DNA from: Lamellibrachia satsuma
Lineage: Eukaryota > Annelida > Polychaeta > Sabellida > Siboglinidae
DNA: 64,000 nucleotides
Direction of reading: 5' to 3'
NCBI GenBank assembly: GCA_033239005.1
Contig: BSQZ01000010.1
Location: forward strand, 7,267,001-7,331,000
Under the pieces are notes generated by a model. The model searched no databases. It was not told the DNA's origin and saw only the letters and a list, made by a program, of their open reading frames with translations. Positions within the stretch are counted from its first letter, which is position 1, and the number at the start of each line of letters is the position of its first letter. Positions 1-10,889 of this stretch are shown piece by piece. A program made the position numbers and the translations under genes.

Positions 1-730
1 TTATATAGAGCCACAATACCTGTTCTTATCGTTTTGACCAAGTTCAGATGTAGCCGTAGTCCCTACATTGATGTCAGCCGCTGCGAACTATTTCACAATC
101 TACATCGAAGTTGCTAACCTGATGCAAATCAGTCGCCGAGAACGTGATCGGGTAATATGAGAGCGCTAACCACCCACCTGGGCGGTTAGCGCTCTCCACT
201 AAGGCCACATTCCAACTGATTCAGCTGAGAGGCTAAATTAATAATATCAATATTGTTTATCAGGTGTACTAGTTGAATGCAGTGTGGCAAGAGGCAGATG
301 GTGCGAACCTTGTTGAATCTTCGAATAGACTTAGTCAATGCTGTTGGTGTGCGGAATATGGGTAACGTTTCATTGGCGTTCTTATCTTTTTACCTGTGGT
401 TACCTGTGTTTACCTGTGTTTACCTGGATTGTATCGGCTTTCACCAACTTCCCGGTTCATTGTTCCGCGATTAAGTCTACGTATAGACGAACAAAGGTTT
501 TCAAAGTTCTCTCAACTATAAAGGGTTGTCGGAACAAAGGCATACTGTGATTAGACGCGATGGCTGCTTAGATTAGGTTATCTTGTTTTAACAAAGCGCT
601 ACACAGGCGCAGAAGTATCGCAGGCTAACTTAGGTACAGTAACGTAAGTGTAAACAGGCGTACGATACCATCGCGGCGAAGTCATATATGCACCATTATA
701 AACCCTCCTAATATTACAGTTTCAGCATAG
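1..730. other. No gene recognised
   Basis: No exon with a convincing splice frame, no transposase or reverse transcriptase motif and no RNA gene was recognised here. The only structure noted is the hairpin at 159-196. Short open frames lack codon or domain support. Confidence 0.5.
159..196. repeat. Hairpin with 17-nt arms
   Basis: Arms 159-175 and 180-196 are reverse complements with one mismatch, separated by a 4-nt loop. The outer part of each arm is GAGAGCGCTAACC or its complement. The right arm (GGTTAGCGCTCTC) resembles the start of a tRNA-like sequence, so it may be a remnant of a tRNA-derived repeat. No function can be assigned. Confidence 0.7.
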
Positions 731-1205
731 TCTTCCAGTGGTCCTACTTTATCTCGAACTATGGGCCTATTGGATTTGTTTAGTCTTCCTCATTTCCATT
801 ACTTTTATAGACCCTTTGTGTGGAACAACAGTGGTTAGAACACTGGTCTCTCAGTGAAGAGGACCAGTGTTCGTGTGAACTACCTTGACCGGTCTTAAGG
901 ACTGGATACTGCGCTATACAAGAACTTGTTTTACCTTTCACCTTACACAAGATTTGTGTATATGTCACTTTTCTAATAATAGCCTCTTTCGAGAGCTGTT
1001 TCCTTATGGAAGGGTTCCCTTTTTCATAGGAACAAATCTATCAGTAATGCTCTCAATATCATAGTTAACAGGTTTCTGCATTATGTTGCTGTATTGTACG
1101 TTAAGCAAGTCTATCTTTGCTCAATATTTTCTCGTGTATTTTTATTTGCCTCTGTTGAACTTTTTATATAGTATTCCCTGATTTTACTTTTACGATCAAA
1201 TGGAT
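731..1205 (-). mobile_element. CR1/L2-type LINE fragment (ORF2 linker region)
   Basis: The minus strand matches the region between endonuclease and reverse transcriptase of the better-preserved LINE at 16477-20900. For example, 'tatagaccctttgtgtgga' at 805-823 pairs with 18767-18786, and 'ctaataatagcctctttcga' near 974 pairs with 18810-18825. The match is interrupted at 822-952 by a SINE and resumes afterwards. The fragment is diverged, has no open frame and ends near 1205, just before the trinucleotide array. Confidence 0.65.
822..952 (+). mobile_element. tRNA-derived SINE nested in the LINE fragment
   Basis: The 5' part (cagtggttagaacactgg ... gaccagtgttcgtg) resembles a tRNA-like head with A-box and B-box positions. 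The 3' part (ggactggatactgcgctata, then caagaac and ttacctt) matches the tail of the SINE at 7081-7425, so both belong to one family. This copy lacks most of the central body. It is flanked by TTTGTGT at 815-821 and 953-959, a plausible 7-bp target duplication, and it splits a LINE match, so it inserted after the LINE. Confidence 0.65.
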
Positions 1206-1257
1206 GAATCGGTTCGGCCCGCATCCGGGGTATTCTATGCGCTTCGTCATGCTTTTG

Positions 1258-2497
1258 AGTTGTTGTTGCTGCTCCTTGTGCTGCTGCTGCTGCTTCTGCT
1301 GCTGCTGCTGCTGCTGCTCCTCGTATTGCTGCTGCTGCTGCTCCTCCTCCTGCTATTCCTACTACTGCTCCTGCTGCTGCTATTCCTACTACTGCTCCTC
1401 CTCCTCCTGCTCCTGCTATTCCTACTACTGCTCCTCCTGCTGCTGCTCCTGCTATTCCTCCTCCTGCTCCTCCTCCTGCTGCTCCTGCTGCTGCTATTCC
1501 TACTACTGCTCCTCCTGCTGCTGCTCCTGCTGCTGCTATTCCTAATACTGCTCCACCCTCTGCTGATATTCCTACTACTGCTCTTCCTGCTGCTGCTCCT
1601 GTTGCTGCTATTCCTACTACTGCTCCTCCTGCTGCTATTCCTACTACTGCTCCTCCTGCTGCTGCTATTCCTATTACTGTTCCTGCTACTGCTGCTATTC
1701 CTACTACTGCTCCTCCTGCTGCTGCTATTCCTATTACTGCTCCTCCTTCTGCTGCTATTCCTACTACTGTTCCTGCTACTGCTGCTATTCCTACTACTGC
1801 TCCTCCTTCTGCTGCTATTCCTACTACTGCTCCTCCTGCTGCTGCTATTCCTACTACTTCTCCTCCTGCTGCTGCTATTCCTACTACTGCTCCTCTTCCT
1901 GCTGCTCTTCCTGCTGCTGCTCCTGTTGCTGCTATTCCTACTACTGCTCCTCCTGCTGCTATTCCTACTACTGCTCCTCCTGCTGCTGCTATTCCTACTA
2001 CTGTTCCTGCTACTGCTGCTATTCCTACTACTGCTCCTCCTGCTGCTGCTATTCCTATTACTGCTCCTCCTTCTGCTGCTATTCCTACTACTGTTCCTGC
2101 TACTGCTGCTATTCCTACTACTGCTCCTCCTGCTGCTGCTATTCCTACTACTGTTCCTGCTACTGCTGCTATTCCTACTACTGCTCCTCCTGCTGCTGCT
2201 ATTCCTACTACTGCTCCTCCTTCTGCTGCTATTCCTACTACTGCTCCTCCTGCTGCTGCTATTCCTACTACTTCTCCTCCTGCTGCTGCTATTCCTACTA
2301 CTGCTCCTCTTCCTGCTGCTATTCCTACTACTGCTCCTCTTCCTGCTGCTATTCCTACTACTGCTCCTCTTCCTGCTGCTATTCCTACTACTGCTCCTGC
2401 TGTTGCTGCTCCTGCTGCTGCTATTCCTACTACTGCTTCTCCTCCTGCTGCTTCTGTTGCTGCTATTCCTACTACTCCTCCTGCTGCTCCTCTGGAA
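1258..2497. repeat. 1.24-kb imperfect trinucleotide array
   Basis: Plus-strand triplets are CTG, CTC, CTA, CCT, TTC and ATT in different registers. They are organised into a longer unit of about 30 bp of the type ctgctgctattcctactactgctcct, repeated some 35-40 times with variants. TA and TG are always followed by C or T inside the array, so several frames on both strands stay open by composition. They would read as poly-Leu/Phe (plus) or as VVGIAAAGGA-like and Ser/Arg/Asn-rich repeats (minus). No promoter, splice site or flanking unique coding sequence supports translation. The left edge abuts a LINE fragment. Confidence 0.85.
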
Positions 2498-2999
2498 GGC
2501 CTGCTCGGCAATCACTGCAATTCATTACTTACTTAAATGTTACAATGGTATATACAACTGTATGCAAAGCGCCCAAGATAATTTATTGTGAAATTTATTC
2601 CGGCGTTATAAAATAAAAAAATATTAGCTATAACCGGTGCCACTGGGTCCACATTGACAATTGGTGATTGCTTTCCGGGGACATAATGTCCACACACCGT
2701 TCATTAACTTACGTGTACTTACAGTCTTGCTCAACTACGGCCACAATTGTTTTTTAAAGAAAAATTATGATTAATGTTTTTAAAATGTTAAAGACAATTA
2801 TGTTATGTCTCCGAAACTAATAATAATAAACACATACACGTTTGTAGACAGTAAAAGGAAACAGGGTGCTTCATTATTTGCAGCCGTAATAATGTTGTTT
2901 CCTGACTTACATTTATTTTGCCGCTGTTTTTGTATTACTAACAAAATTGACCGCCCGCGGGCGGTCTACTTTAGTAGTTGGATAACGTGGGATATTATG
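2498..2999. other. No gene recognised; 18-bp palindrome
   Basis: AT-rich sequence with no supported coding region. The palindrome GACCGCCCGCGGGCGGTC at 2949-2966 is perfect and stands out from its AT-rich surroundings. It lies just left of the Tc1 remnant, but a terminal repeat role could not be shown. Confidence 0.5.
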
Positions 3000-3632
3000 A
3001 GCGTAATAACTGCGAAAACCCACAAAGACCAGTAATGGCAACGCGACTTGCCTGGTGCATACAACACCGTCATCACTCGGTAGACTTTTGGCGTAGTAAA
3101 ATCTTGTCAAATCAGAGCTCATTTCTCCAGTTCTGAACAACGACTTCTGTAAGAAGATCAGAGAACTAGAGGTACAGTTCACGTTGCACCATGACAACTG
3201 TTAAGCAGCCACCCTCGGTAATGATCTGCGATTGCTTTGCTGGAAATGAGGCAAGCCGAGTGCAAAGCAATTCTGAGTGAAAAGCTACTGACGCAGATGA
3301 CACTGTTGGACTGTGAAACATTCCTGCATGACAAAGCTCCAATTCAGACAACACGCTCAGTGACGTCATGGCTCGCGATCGACACTATTCAGGTTCTTCA
3401 TTAGCCAGGTAATGTGCCTAATCTGAACCCTATACAGAAGATATGGCAGCACATTAATGACAAAGTTGATGCAAAAAAGCACAGTTCAGTGCCAGAGTTG
3501 ATTGAAGCAAACAAACATATCTGGGTGTTTGAAATATCACTCGAGTATTGTGGAAATCTTACTTCGGGCATACGACGACATATCGAATCAGTCATCAAAA
3601 TGAAAGGTTGCGGCTGCAAATACTGACCCTCA
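3000..3632 (+). pseudogene. Tc1/mariner-family transposase remnant
   Basis: Broken frames read, in order, as pieces of a Tc1-type DDE transposase: VDFWRSKIL-NQSSF (around 3080-3115), TVKQPPSVMICDCFAG (3190-3245), FLHDKAPIQTTRSV (3322-3362), SWLAIDTIQVLH, then PGNVPNLNPIQKIW and a C-terminal EAVIKAKG-like end at about 3604. Family knowledge places catalytic acids in DES, QDxAP and PIE. Here the first reads N, the second is kept as D in HDKAP, and the third reads Q in PIQ. Several stops and frameshifts are present, so the copy is dead. Terminal inverted repeats were not located. Confidence 0.8.
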
Positions 3633-4368
3633 TCTCTGACCCAACATAATTTATACTGTTTTAAAAGCTTAATCATCATGTTTCCGAATAAAATAGTGGT
3701 GGTCGTACTTCAACGAGCACGACTGTAACTTAGTGGGCATGTTCTTGATGATTAAGCTGAATTGAATAAAGGTATTTCTTGTCAGCTTGATATAATGTAA
3801 ACCTGAGTTGCTGAAATACATCCACACACCAGAAAAACAAAGGCACTCATTTGGAATCAGGACTTAGTCGATGGTGATGCGCTGGGACACTCTTGAGCTG
3901 ATGAAAATCATAGTTTGCGTCCAGTAGTGCGTGTACAAGCCAGCGATTTACGAAGCGTAAACAAGGTGGTGGTCTCAAAAAAGTATAAAAAATAGCGTGA
4001 CGTACTTTATGGATAGCCCCTTAACTTCGCAAACAGAGTCAACGAGATATAATGTTCGCAGCCACTGATAGCACAGCACGCACGACGACCACAGAAAGGT
4101 CGGGGATAACGACAGATGACATTTTGAAAGAACAGCATATAATTATTATCATCACATAAATGTACGCCCGTTTAGATTGTGTTGGCGTAAACCAGAAGAT
4201 AAGGGTTGAAAATATCTGCCCGACAACTCGGGCAGATATTTATCGTCCGACTGAAGGCGGTCTTTGTCCGAACGACCTCGGCTGTACCGTAACTGTATTG
4301 TCACGTATAGTAATTAGGGAGGGCCGTTCATGTCAGAAACCAGTCGTCTTTAACAAAGTTTACCAATA
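3633..4368. other. No gene recognised
   Basis: No domain, splice structure or repeat family was recognised apart from the hairpin at 4209-4242. Confidence 0.5.
4209..4242. repeat. Hairpin AAATATCTGCCCG / CGGGCAGATATTT
   Basis: Perfect 13-nt arms lie at 4210-4222 and 4229-4241. An extra A-T pair inside leaves a 4-nt loop. No T-run or gene end follows, so there is no reason to call it a terminator. Confidence 0.7.
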
Positions 4369-4560
4369 TTGCCATCCAGGGCAAATGCCCAGATGGCTAG
4401 TGGTCAGGGAAGCCATAGGCTTATTGGGAGTCCAAAAATGTTTCATATATGTGTAACACGCCCTCTTGAGATTGTCTGTTGTCAATTGTGTTTTTAAGCT
4501 TTTGCACAATCTGCAGATAATTTGTTCCATTCATTCATTTAACGCGCTATGAAAATTCCC
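4369..4560 (-). mobile_element. LINE 3'-end fragment, same family as 16477-20900
   Basis: The sequence (ttgccatcca, cccagatggc, agtgg, gggaagccat, aggcttat, gggagtcca) parallels 16499-16700, the 3' end of the large LINE on the minus strand. It is a short copy that keeps the 3' terminus and is lost toward the 5' side, which is the typical product of incomplete target-primed reverse transcription. Confidence 0.75.
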
Positions 4561-4705
4561 ACGCGTCTATATGAATACATTACAAGACATATCACGGTTC
4601 CATCACATAATTACACGTGTCAACAATGGAAGGGCGACTAATCCTCGTGTAAGATATGCCTCCCCCCACTACTTCGGGGCCGCACGCAATGGCTCGGGAA
4701 GGCAC

Positions 4706-4917
4706 ATATCACATGTTTACGTAATGTACGTGTTTCAATGTTTACGTAATGTACGTGTATCACATGTTTACGTAATGTACGTGTTTCAATGTTTACGTAA
4801 TGTACGTGTTTCAATGTTTACGTAATGTACGTGTTTCAATGTTTACATAATGTACGTGTATCACATGTTTACGTAATGTACGTGTTTCAATGTTTACGTA
4901 ATGTACGTGTTTCAATT
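4706..4917. repeat. Minisatellite, about 25-bp unit, roughly eight copies
   Basis: The unit is tgtttacgtaatgtacgtgt followed by ttcaa or atcaca. Copies are head to tail with no spacers. TACGTAATGTACGTG has partial dyad symmetry, so single strands could fold. One copy carries acataatg instead of acgtaatg, as expected from CpG decay. Confidence 0.9.
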
Positions 4918-5990
4918 GTCCGTCTTCGTTGCGTTCGCCAGGTCGAAATGTATAAATGAATTTGCACTCACTCGACCAATGAATACTTAATACTACAGAA
5001 GTGTTGTCGACGCATTGTTCTTCAGGTTCGAAGCGATTTTAATCGTGTACATCAAACGGCAATATAATCGCTTACGTTGACAATGAAAAACATTGATACA
5101 GATAAAGATAAAAAATCACCGTAAACATAAAGAAAATCCATGAATGCAAACATCACTTAGACAGGGTATTTATACTCTCAGGTTACCAAATTCATATGCT
5201 GTCACTAGAGGCGCTATGATTGCTTAAATACCCAAAACGCTTTACCTTTGGTCAACTTGTTAAACCATCCACCGTCTCAACCGCTGGACAGCCACATCTT
5301 CCTGAAGTTTCCTTGCCAAGTTTGCAAATTAAGCTTTTGAAGATGTGCCAATCCATGGTTCCCATGGCTCCTTCGGTTCCGCAATTTCGTTGATCTCCGA
5401 GGTCAAAGCAATTTAGCAAATGTCAGATTTAGAGGGCGGTATTTGTTTTCCACAAGGAAGGACTGAAGGGTCTAAATGTTATCATCAATCTTTGGCAACA
5501 TATGGATTTTATCAATATCCACTTGGGTGGTTTAACTACAAGCTTTTTAAACCCCGCTTTTCTGTTGCTAACATAGACTTAATATATCGATTACACACCT
5601 CCTAATGACTTAATACAATTAGCTATTAAAAACTAATTAAGTCAAACCGGCATATACTTTACACCCGGGTGAATGTGTCACATGCGCGGGGTCCACTACG
5701 CCTCCCATGCCTACGAACGCTCGGCTCACGACGGAGGGGACGGATGGCATCAGGCCGACTGACCATGCCATAGACAGGGCACTCTCATGCTCATATCCCG
5801 ACACTACAAACCATTAAAACATCTAAGCTTCCCGTGTGCTCTACTCCCAAAAGGGACAGGCCGCGAACTACACAAGTACAATAAACTCAAACCACACCAG
5901 AAATCTTATACTAACGTTATTCCTACACATCCCGCTACATATACTCCTATACAGTGTGCACAATATACACTTACCAAATTCCAAGCAGAA
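4918..5990. other. No gene recognised
   Basis: Nothing beyond short unsupported open frames was seen. No splice-consistent exon and no familiar repeat motif was found. Confidence 0.5.
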
Positions 5991-5991
5991 G

Positions 5992-6209
5992 GCTATGCTT
6001 CTACATTGGTAGTATAACCGCGTAGTAAAGATATCGCCCATCTAATACCGGTATTCCAACTAGCTATGCTTCTACATTGGTAGTATAACCGCGTCGTAAA
6101 GACATCGCCCATCTAATACCGGTATTCCAACTAGCTATGCTTCTACATTGGTAGTATAACCGCGTAGTAAAGACATCGCCCATCTAATACCGGTATTCCA
6201 ACTAGCTAT
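5992..6209. repeat. 71-bp tandem repeat, three copies
   Basis: Units start at 5992, 6063 and 6134 with gctatgcttctacattgg and end with taccggtattccaactag. They differ at only a few positions, for example agatatcg versus agacatcg, so the amplification is young or homogenised. Confidence 0.9.
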
Positions 6210-7080
6210 CCCTGTTACAACATTCAACCCAACATTCATAGGATACACTTATCATAACCGTCTTACCTCCAATGGTAATCTAGTAAGGAAGCGAATGACA
6301 AATATCCATCCCTAGTAGTATATTCGCGACACGAATATATGGTTTTCTGTTAGTACACAGTCACACACACGCCCTCATTGCGAGTCTAGATAAAGCATGA
6401 CGTCCCATACCATGGCGTCGACCGCTCTGACTATTTTACGTCTATTCCACACCGATATTTCTCATCATCTCCCCGGTTGCTTAGCCTGTCAGTGGTCAAA
6501 CCCCTGCATATCACATGATACCTAAACGACCCCAGTAGATCGTCCCACTCTATAAAAGGGAATATAGCATAAATCTCATATCCCTCCCTTTTACCCTATA
6601 GCATCTGTCCATTATGCTATCCCATATGCTGCGTCTGTCAACTGCCGACGAATCTATACGACAAAATTACAGTAATGTAGATCACTAGTCTCTGCCCTGT
6701 ACCCCTACTTACAACATATACGACACTCCCGGGGTCCAACTAAGGCAGTTGGTCTTAGTTGACCACACACCCGGCCAATCAATAGGATTACGTATCTACC
6801 CAGTACGGGTTTTATAAGAATAGCGCGCGGCTTCCCCGCTGTGGCCAGCGCCCCAATAATTAAACTCTGTCACACAAGTCATAGTCATTCCCACTAAAAT
6901 TCTCATTTTCAACTTCCTGACAACATACATCGACGGATATACTAGTAGAGGCAAATGTTGAGCGTGCTGGACAATAGTCACCCATACGTGTGGTAGTTAC
7001 CCGAGCTGGTCCCGAGTTGTGCCTCTAATTATGGATTGGGGAATCTGCGTGCCTCTAGCGGGACTAAGGAATCATATTGT
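6210..7080. other. No gene recognised
   Basis: No coding region, RNA gene or named repeat was recognised in this stretch. Confidence 0.5.
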
Positions 7081-7425
7081 GGGTCTCGGTGGCGCAGCGG
7101 TTCGAACGTCGGACTCTCAGTCGAGAGAACCCGGGTTCGAATCCTCTTGTTGCCGTTTTGAGGCTTTGGCAATTTCGTTCACCCCACGTTGCCACAGTTC
7201 ACTCAAAAGTGAATGAGTACATGGCTACATACAGCGGTGGATATGTGAACGGATAGTCTTCGCGCAGTAATTGCAGTGTGGTTGAATACTTCCCATGGCA
7301 GTTGAGGTGGCGTTGAACAGGTCTGCCAGGGGATGAAGTGTAAAGCGCTTTAAGCAGTCCCAAGGACTGGATACCGCGCTATATAAGAACGTATCTTTAC
7401 CTTTTTTACCTTATTATATTACGCA
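7081..7425 (+). mobile_element. tRNA-derived SINE
   Basis: The 5' head (ggtctcggtggcgcagcgg, then ttcgaac and finally cccgggttcgaatcc) has the spacing of RNA polymerase III A- and B-boxes in a tRNA-like fold. A non-tRNA body follows, then a tail (aaggactggataccgcgcta, tataagaac, ttacctttt) shared with the SINE at 822-952. It is not a tRNA gene: the acceptor stem is not closed and the sequence continues into a SINE body. Confidence 0.8.
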
Positions 7426-7799
7426 TATAGCTCAAAAGAACTGCGAAACTGACGAATATGCGAGAGATATGTGAGACAGATTAAACACCATTTTGACACA
7501 GCTTTTAGAGAAATTTAAGAGAATGAACAGCAGCTGCTGCAATATGATATTTCAGCGTTTACAGCACTACTCACAGATCGAGAAGATTTGACTACACAAC
7601 AATAACAGGCGAAATATAACACTGCACTTTTGACTGCTGCCGATACTATCTGCTCACACTAGCAGAATCGACCCTGTCGCACTGGTCTTAGCTCCAGTTA
7701 CGCGTACCTATTTTGGGATCCGTGTATAGTTAAGCGGGCCTTGTTTTCGAGTCGCCAGTTGCGACGTGCGATCTCGTTAATGCTACGCGGTGATTGGAT

Positions 7800-7975
7800 A
7801 GGACGTTCTACATAGATACTACCAGGTATCTATGTAGACGGGTCACTGTTTCACTTCCGGGTTCATGGGATACGAATATAGTGCCAGTGATTTTGAGACA
7901 GTACCCACATTTTTTTATTGCCTGTACATCAGATTATTTTTGAACAGGGATTTGGCCATAGTTTAGGACTGCGAC
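7800..7975. repeat. Dispersed repeat with 12-bp hairpin; inverted copy at 27835-27975
   Basis: Positions 7861-7967 (gggttcatgg, gatacgaatatagtgcc, ttttgagacagtaccca, tgaacagggatttggccata) match the reverse complement of 27835-27945. The left end contains a perfect hairpin, CTACATAGATAC at 7808-7819 and its complement at 7826-7837. It is probably a non-autonomous element of unknown class. Confidence 0.7.
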
Positions 7976-8067
7976 ACTTGTACTGTTCCCAGATTAAAAT
8001 GTCTAGTGGCTGGCTGTCAACGTATGCGTGTGACTGTGACTGTTGGATCCCTTGCACATGAAAACAT

Positions 8068-8996
8068 CGTTTTTGTTAAAAAATATCCCGACTGTGTCCC
8101 TTTGGACTGTTGCCATTATTGGTAAACTGCCCCATTTATGGAAAATGTCGTCCTCCTATTCCCCTGAAATTTCCCAGTTTATCAACAACAACAAATAATA
8201 CGCACGCACGCACGGACGCGCGCGCGCAGGTTCTCAACTTGGGGTATGCGTAACCCGGGGTAGGTACGCTAATCAATGTCTTCTCCGCAGGGGTGGGGTG
8301 GCGTATATACCCAGGGGTTTATCTTAATATTTTTTTTGGTAGAAACCCTGGGTAGGCCTCTACCCGCATATTATTTATCAGCTTCTGGGCCCGTGATTGA
8401 AATCTCCTGAACTTCAGCGAGTCATCACTCTCTATGTCACTGTCTGACACGCGTGGTAAACAAGTTGTTAGCCTAGCTGTGTATAGCTGGCTGTTCAGAA
8501 TTTAACTATAGCAAATACATAAGCGATGTTATTGAAGATCGTGAAGATTGTTTGTGTCATAAATACACGTCAAGTCCCGGAGCAATTATTTTACTTCCTA
8601 GTCACGGACCTGTACAAACAAGTCTGTTACTGGTGATTGGAACCGAAATGTGTACGTGCCTACGCGCACGGTGCTTACGCGCTATATAGCAAGACAGCTT
8701 TGACAATTGAATGTGCCCTTCAATGACCTTGCCCCCATTTTAAATTCCCTTAAAATACTCTCATAGTACAAAGAATCCATGTAAATTGAGTCAGCACACA
8801 CTATGCTCATAAAGCGGACTGGAGCACACCATAAGGAAAGGTTGAGCAAATGAAATAGCTTCAAGGCTTTGAGGGCAAAGCCCGAGTTTTTGTTAAAAAT
8901 ATCCTGAAAGTGTCCCTTTGGACTGTTGCCATTGTTGGTGAACTGCTCTTTTATGCAAAATGTCGTCCTCTTATTCCACTGAAATTGCCCAGTTTA
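8068..8996. repeat. Pair of about 110-bp direct repeats flanking 700 bp
   Basis: 8068-8180 and 8886-8996 share long stretches such as gtccctttggactgttgcca, aaaatgtcgtcctc and cccagttta in the same orientation. The spacer contains a short ACGC/GC run (8200-8228) and no recognisable open frame. The repeats could be ends of an insertion or a local duplication; neither can be proved here. Confidence 0.7.
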
Positions 8997-10320
8997 CTAA
9001 ACAAGTTAATATCTTAACAAAAAGAAGTTATATAAAAATTATGCGTACAACTGTTTGATAAAACGGGGTGGGAGCAGGATCGGAGGGAAGGGGCACGTTG
9101 ATCTGACTGGGGGGGGCATTGCCCCAACTCTCTATGTAAAAAACGCCCTGATTGTAAGCCAATCGAACCGCGGTCGTGGGACGGTAATACGTGTTGATCA
9201 TCCTCGCAGCTGGAATATTTTTTCTTAAAAATAAAATACACTTGTATTGGTCAATAATATATTGCCTTTATTAATTTTCGCTTCCTATCGACTAGTCCGC
9301 CATATTATAAAGTCGTGCACCCCTCTTGTTATAGCAGAGAGACAAGTTGTGTGTAAACGGATTGATGAAGGGAAATAACTAAGTAAGTGAGGGCGGACGA
9401 ATAGGTCAGCCTCCTAGAAAAGGCTATATCAACCCAGACTGTTCCAGTAGAAAGATTACAGCTATATCTAGATAGCGGACGGTACAGCTGTATTCAACAA
9501 GGGAATATTCCGTAGACCCATCCAGGGGAGAGTGTCCAGGTATAGAATTGTGTGGGTTAGCCTAGGATGTCCAGAATAGTGGTCCACGGCTGGGACTGCT
9601 CTGCTGACATATAAGGACATGCCCTCCCTTCTGGGAGGACTCATCATGAGTGTACATGGCACAAGAGATTGTATAAATGGATGCCAAAAATACCGTATAA
9701 ATGGATGCCAACAATACAGTTTAGTTTTAGTTTGGGAGAGGAGGAGAGAAATTGTAGGGGAGAATGTAGAACAGAATTGTAGGAGGAGCGTGGTGGGCAA
9801 ACGACTACGCATAGATCTGTCATCATGTAGTCTTAGACAACAGAAATGATTGTCTATGTATGTAACTGTATCATATTTTGTCTGATTAAACTCATAACGA
9901 GCTTACCTGGAATCTTCTGAGTGAAGCGAGTTCTTTCTATTACCGTGGTTATTGATGTCATCAAGCTAACACTGAACGCAGTAGGAGGGACGCTTGAGAC
10001 TAGGTGACTAACGGCACAGACGTAAGAAATTAGACACTCACGTATGTAAAAATCAGCTTGTTTGTATACCGACATCAGAAATACGGCTGGGTTTTATAAT
10101 ATGTTGGTTAACCCGTCGTGACCGCCATTGGGACGATACGCTTCATGAAGTTCTGCTAGCTAGCGAAACGAGCAATCCACAGTGAACTCCGCTTAGCAGA
10201 ATATCGGATTACAGAATCAGTCGCATCTAGTAGAATCAAATGGCTCTGCCCATCTATAACAGGAGGCCAACAACTAAAGGTGGTGAGCACAGCTAGTGTC
10301 TTACAATTGACAGTGACATA
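8997..10320. other. No gene recognised
   Basis: No domain was recognised. The stretch 9650-9900 (duplicated ataaatggatgcca, a purine-rich run, then gtctgattaaactcataacg) resembles a solitary LTR in layout. No matching partner, primer site or target duplication was found, so it is left unclassified. Confidence 0.4.
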
Positions 10321-10322
10321 TC

Positions 10323-10447
10323 ATGGGATACACAGTAGCACACATTAGAAACATCACAGCCAAGGCAAATCGCACACTAGGACTCATCAAACGTAACCTT
10401 CATATAAACTCAGAATCTACACATCAAAATAAAGAGCTGTACTGTTT
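10323..10447 (+). mobile_element. LINE reverse transcriptase thumb fragment
   Basis: The plus strand encodes HIRNITAKANRTLGLIKRN followed by LHINSES and KELYCLV. This matches the thumb segment after the RT palm of CR1/jockey-type LINEs (usually ITAKANRTLGFIRRN then KALVRPxLEYA). The match stops abruptly at 10447, where the inverted repeat at 10448 starts. Confidence 0.75.
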
Positions 10448-10611
10448 AGTGGCGCCACTGGTGGGGAGTTTGACCGCACAAACTCCCCACCAGTGGCGCC
10501 ACTCAGCGTATCACCACTGCCACCACTCCCCACCAGTGGCGCCACTCAGCGTATCACCACTGCCACCACTCCCCACCAGTGGCGCCACTCAGCGTATCAC
10601 CACTGCCTCAA
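10448..10611. repeat. 25-bp inverted repeat fused to a 43-bp tandem repeat
   Basis: 10448-10472 and 10479-10503 are perfect reverse complements with a 6-nt loop. Each arm contains the palindrome AGTGGCGCCACT. The right arm belongs to a 43-bp unit (cagtggcgccactcagcgta, tcaccactgccaccactccc, cac) whose copies start at 10491, 10534 and 10577. The repeat truncates the LINE frame. Confidence 0.9.
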
Positions 10612-10889
10612 CTTGATTATAAATTTTAAATGGACAGTGCGGAGTGGTATAAACCGTCTGGTTGGCTAGGCAACGCGATTGTTGTTTACGACTTGTTTCG
10701 TTTCATTGCAACTTTGTACATGCGTATACGTAAGATAGTTTCAAACAAAAACGAACGTTCTGGATCTGGAAGGTACTCGGTCTGCAAGGATATTGCGCCG
10801 AGATAACCACGTGACTGGTCATGTGATGGGCTCAATGTGCTTGTGCTTTATGTGCTTATTATTATAATTTTTTCTCGGTATATCGTCTT

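Noticed and set aside
1200..2591. Long open frame of mostly Leu and Phe, and two minus-strand frames of Gly/Ala/Val and Ser/Arg/Asn
   Set aside because: All arise from the trinucleotide array, which lacks stop triplets in several frames by composition. No unique coding sequence, splice site or domain supports any of them.
2949..2966. Perfect palindrome as a regulatory operator
   Set aside because: Nothing in the neighbourhood is a gene it could regulate; it is recorded only as a palindrome.
4706..4917. CRISPR-like array of 25-bp repeats
   Set aside because: Units are contiguous with no unique spacers and the context is animal DNA; it is a minisatellite.
7081..7160. Possible tRNA gene
   Set aside because: A- and B-box-like sequences are present, but the acceptor stem does not close and the sequence continues into a SINE body and tail.
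9650..9900. Solitary LTR
   Set aside because: The layout is suggestive, but no partner LTR, target duplication or internal retroelement sequence could be shown.
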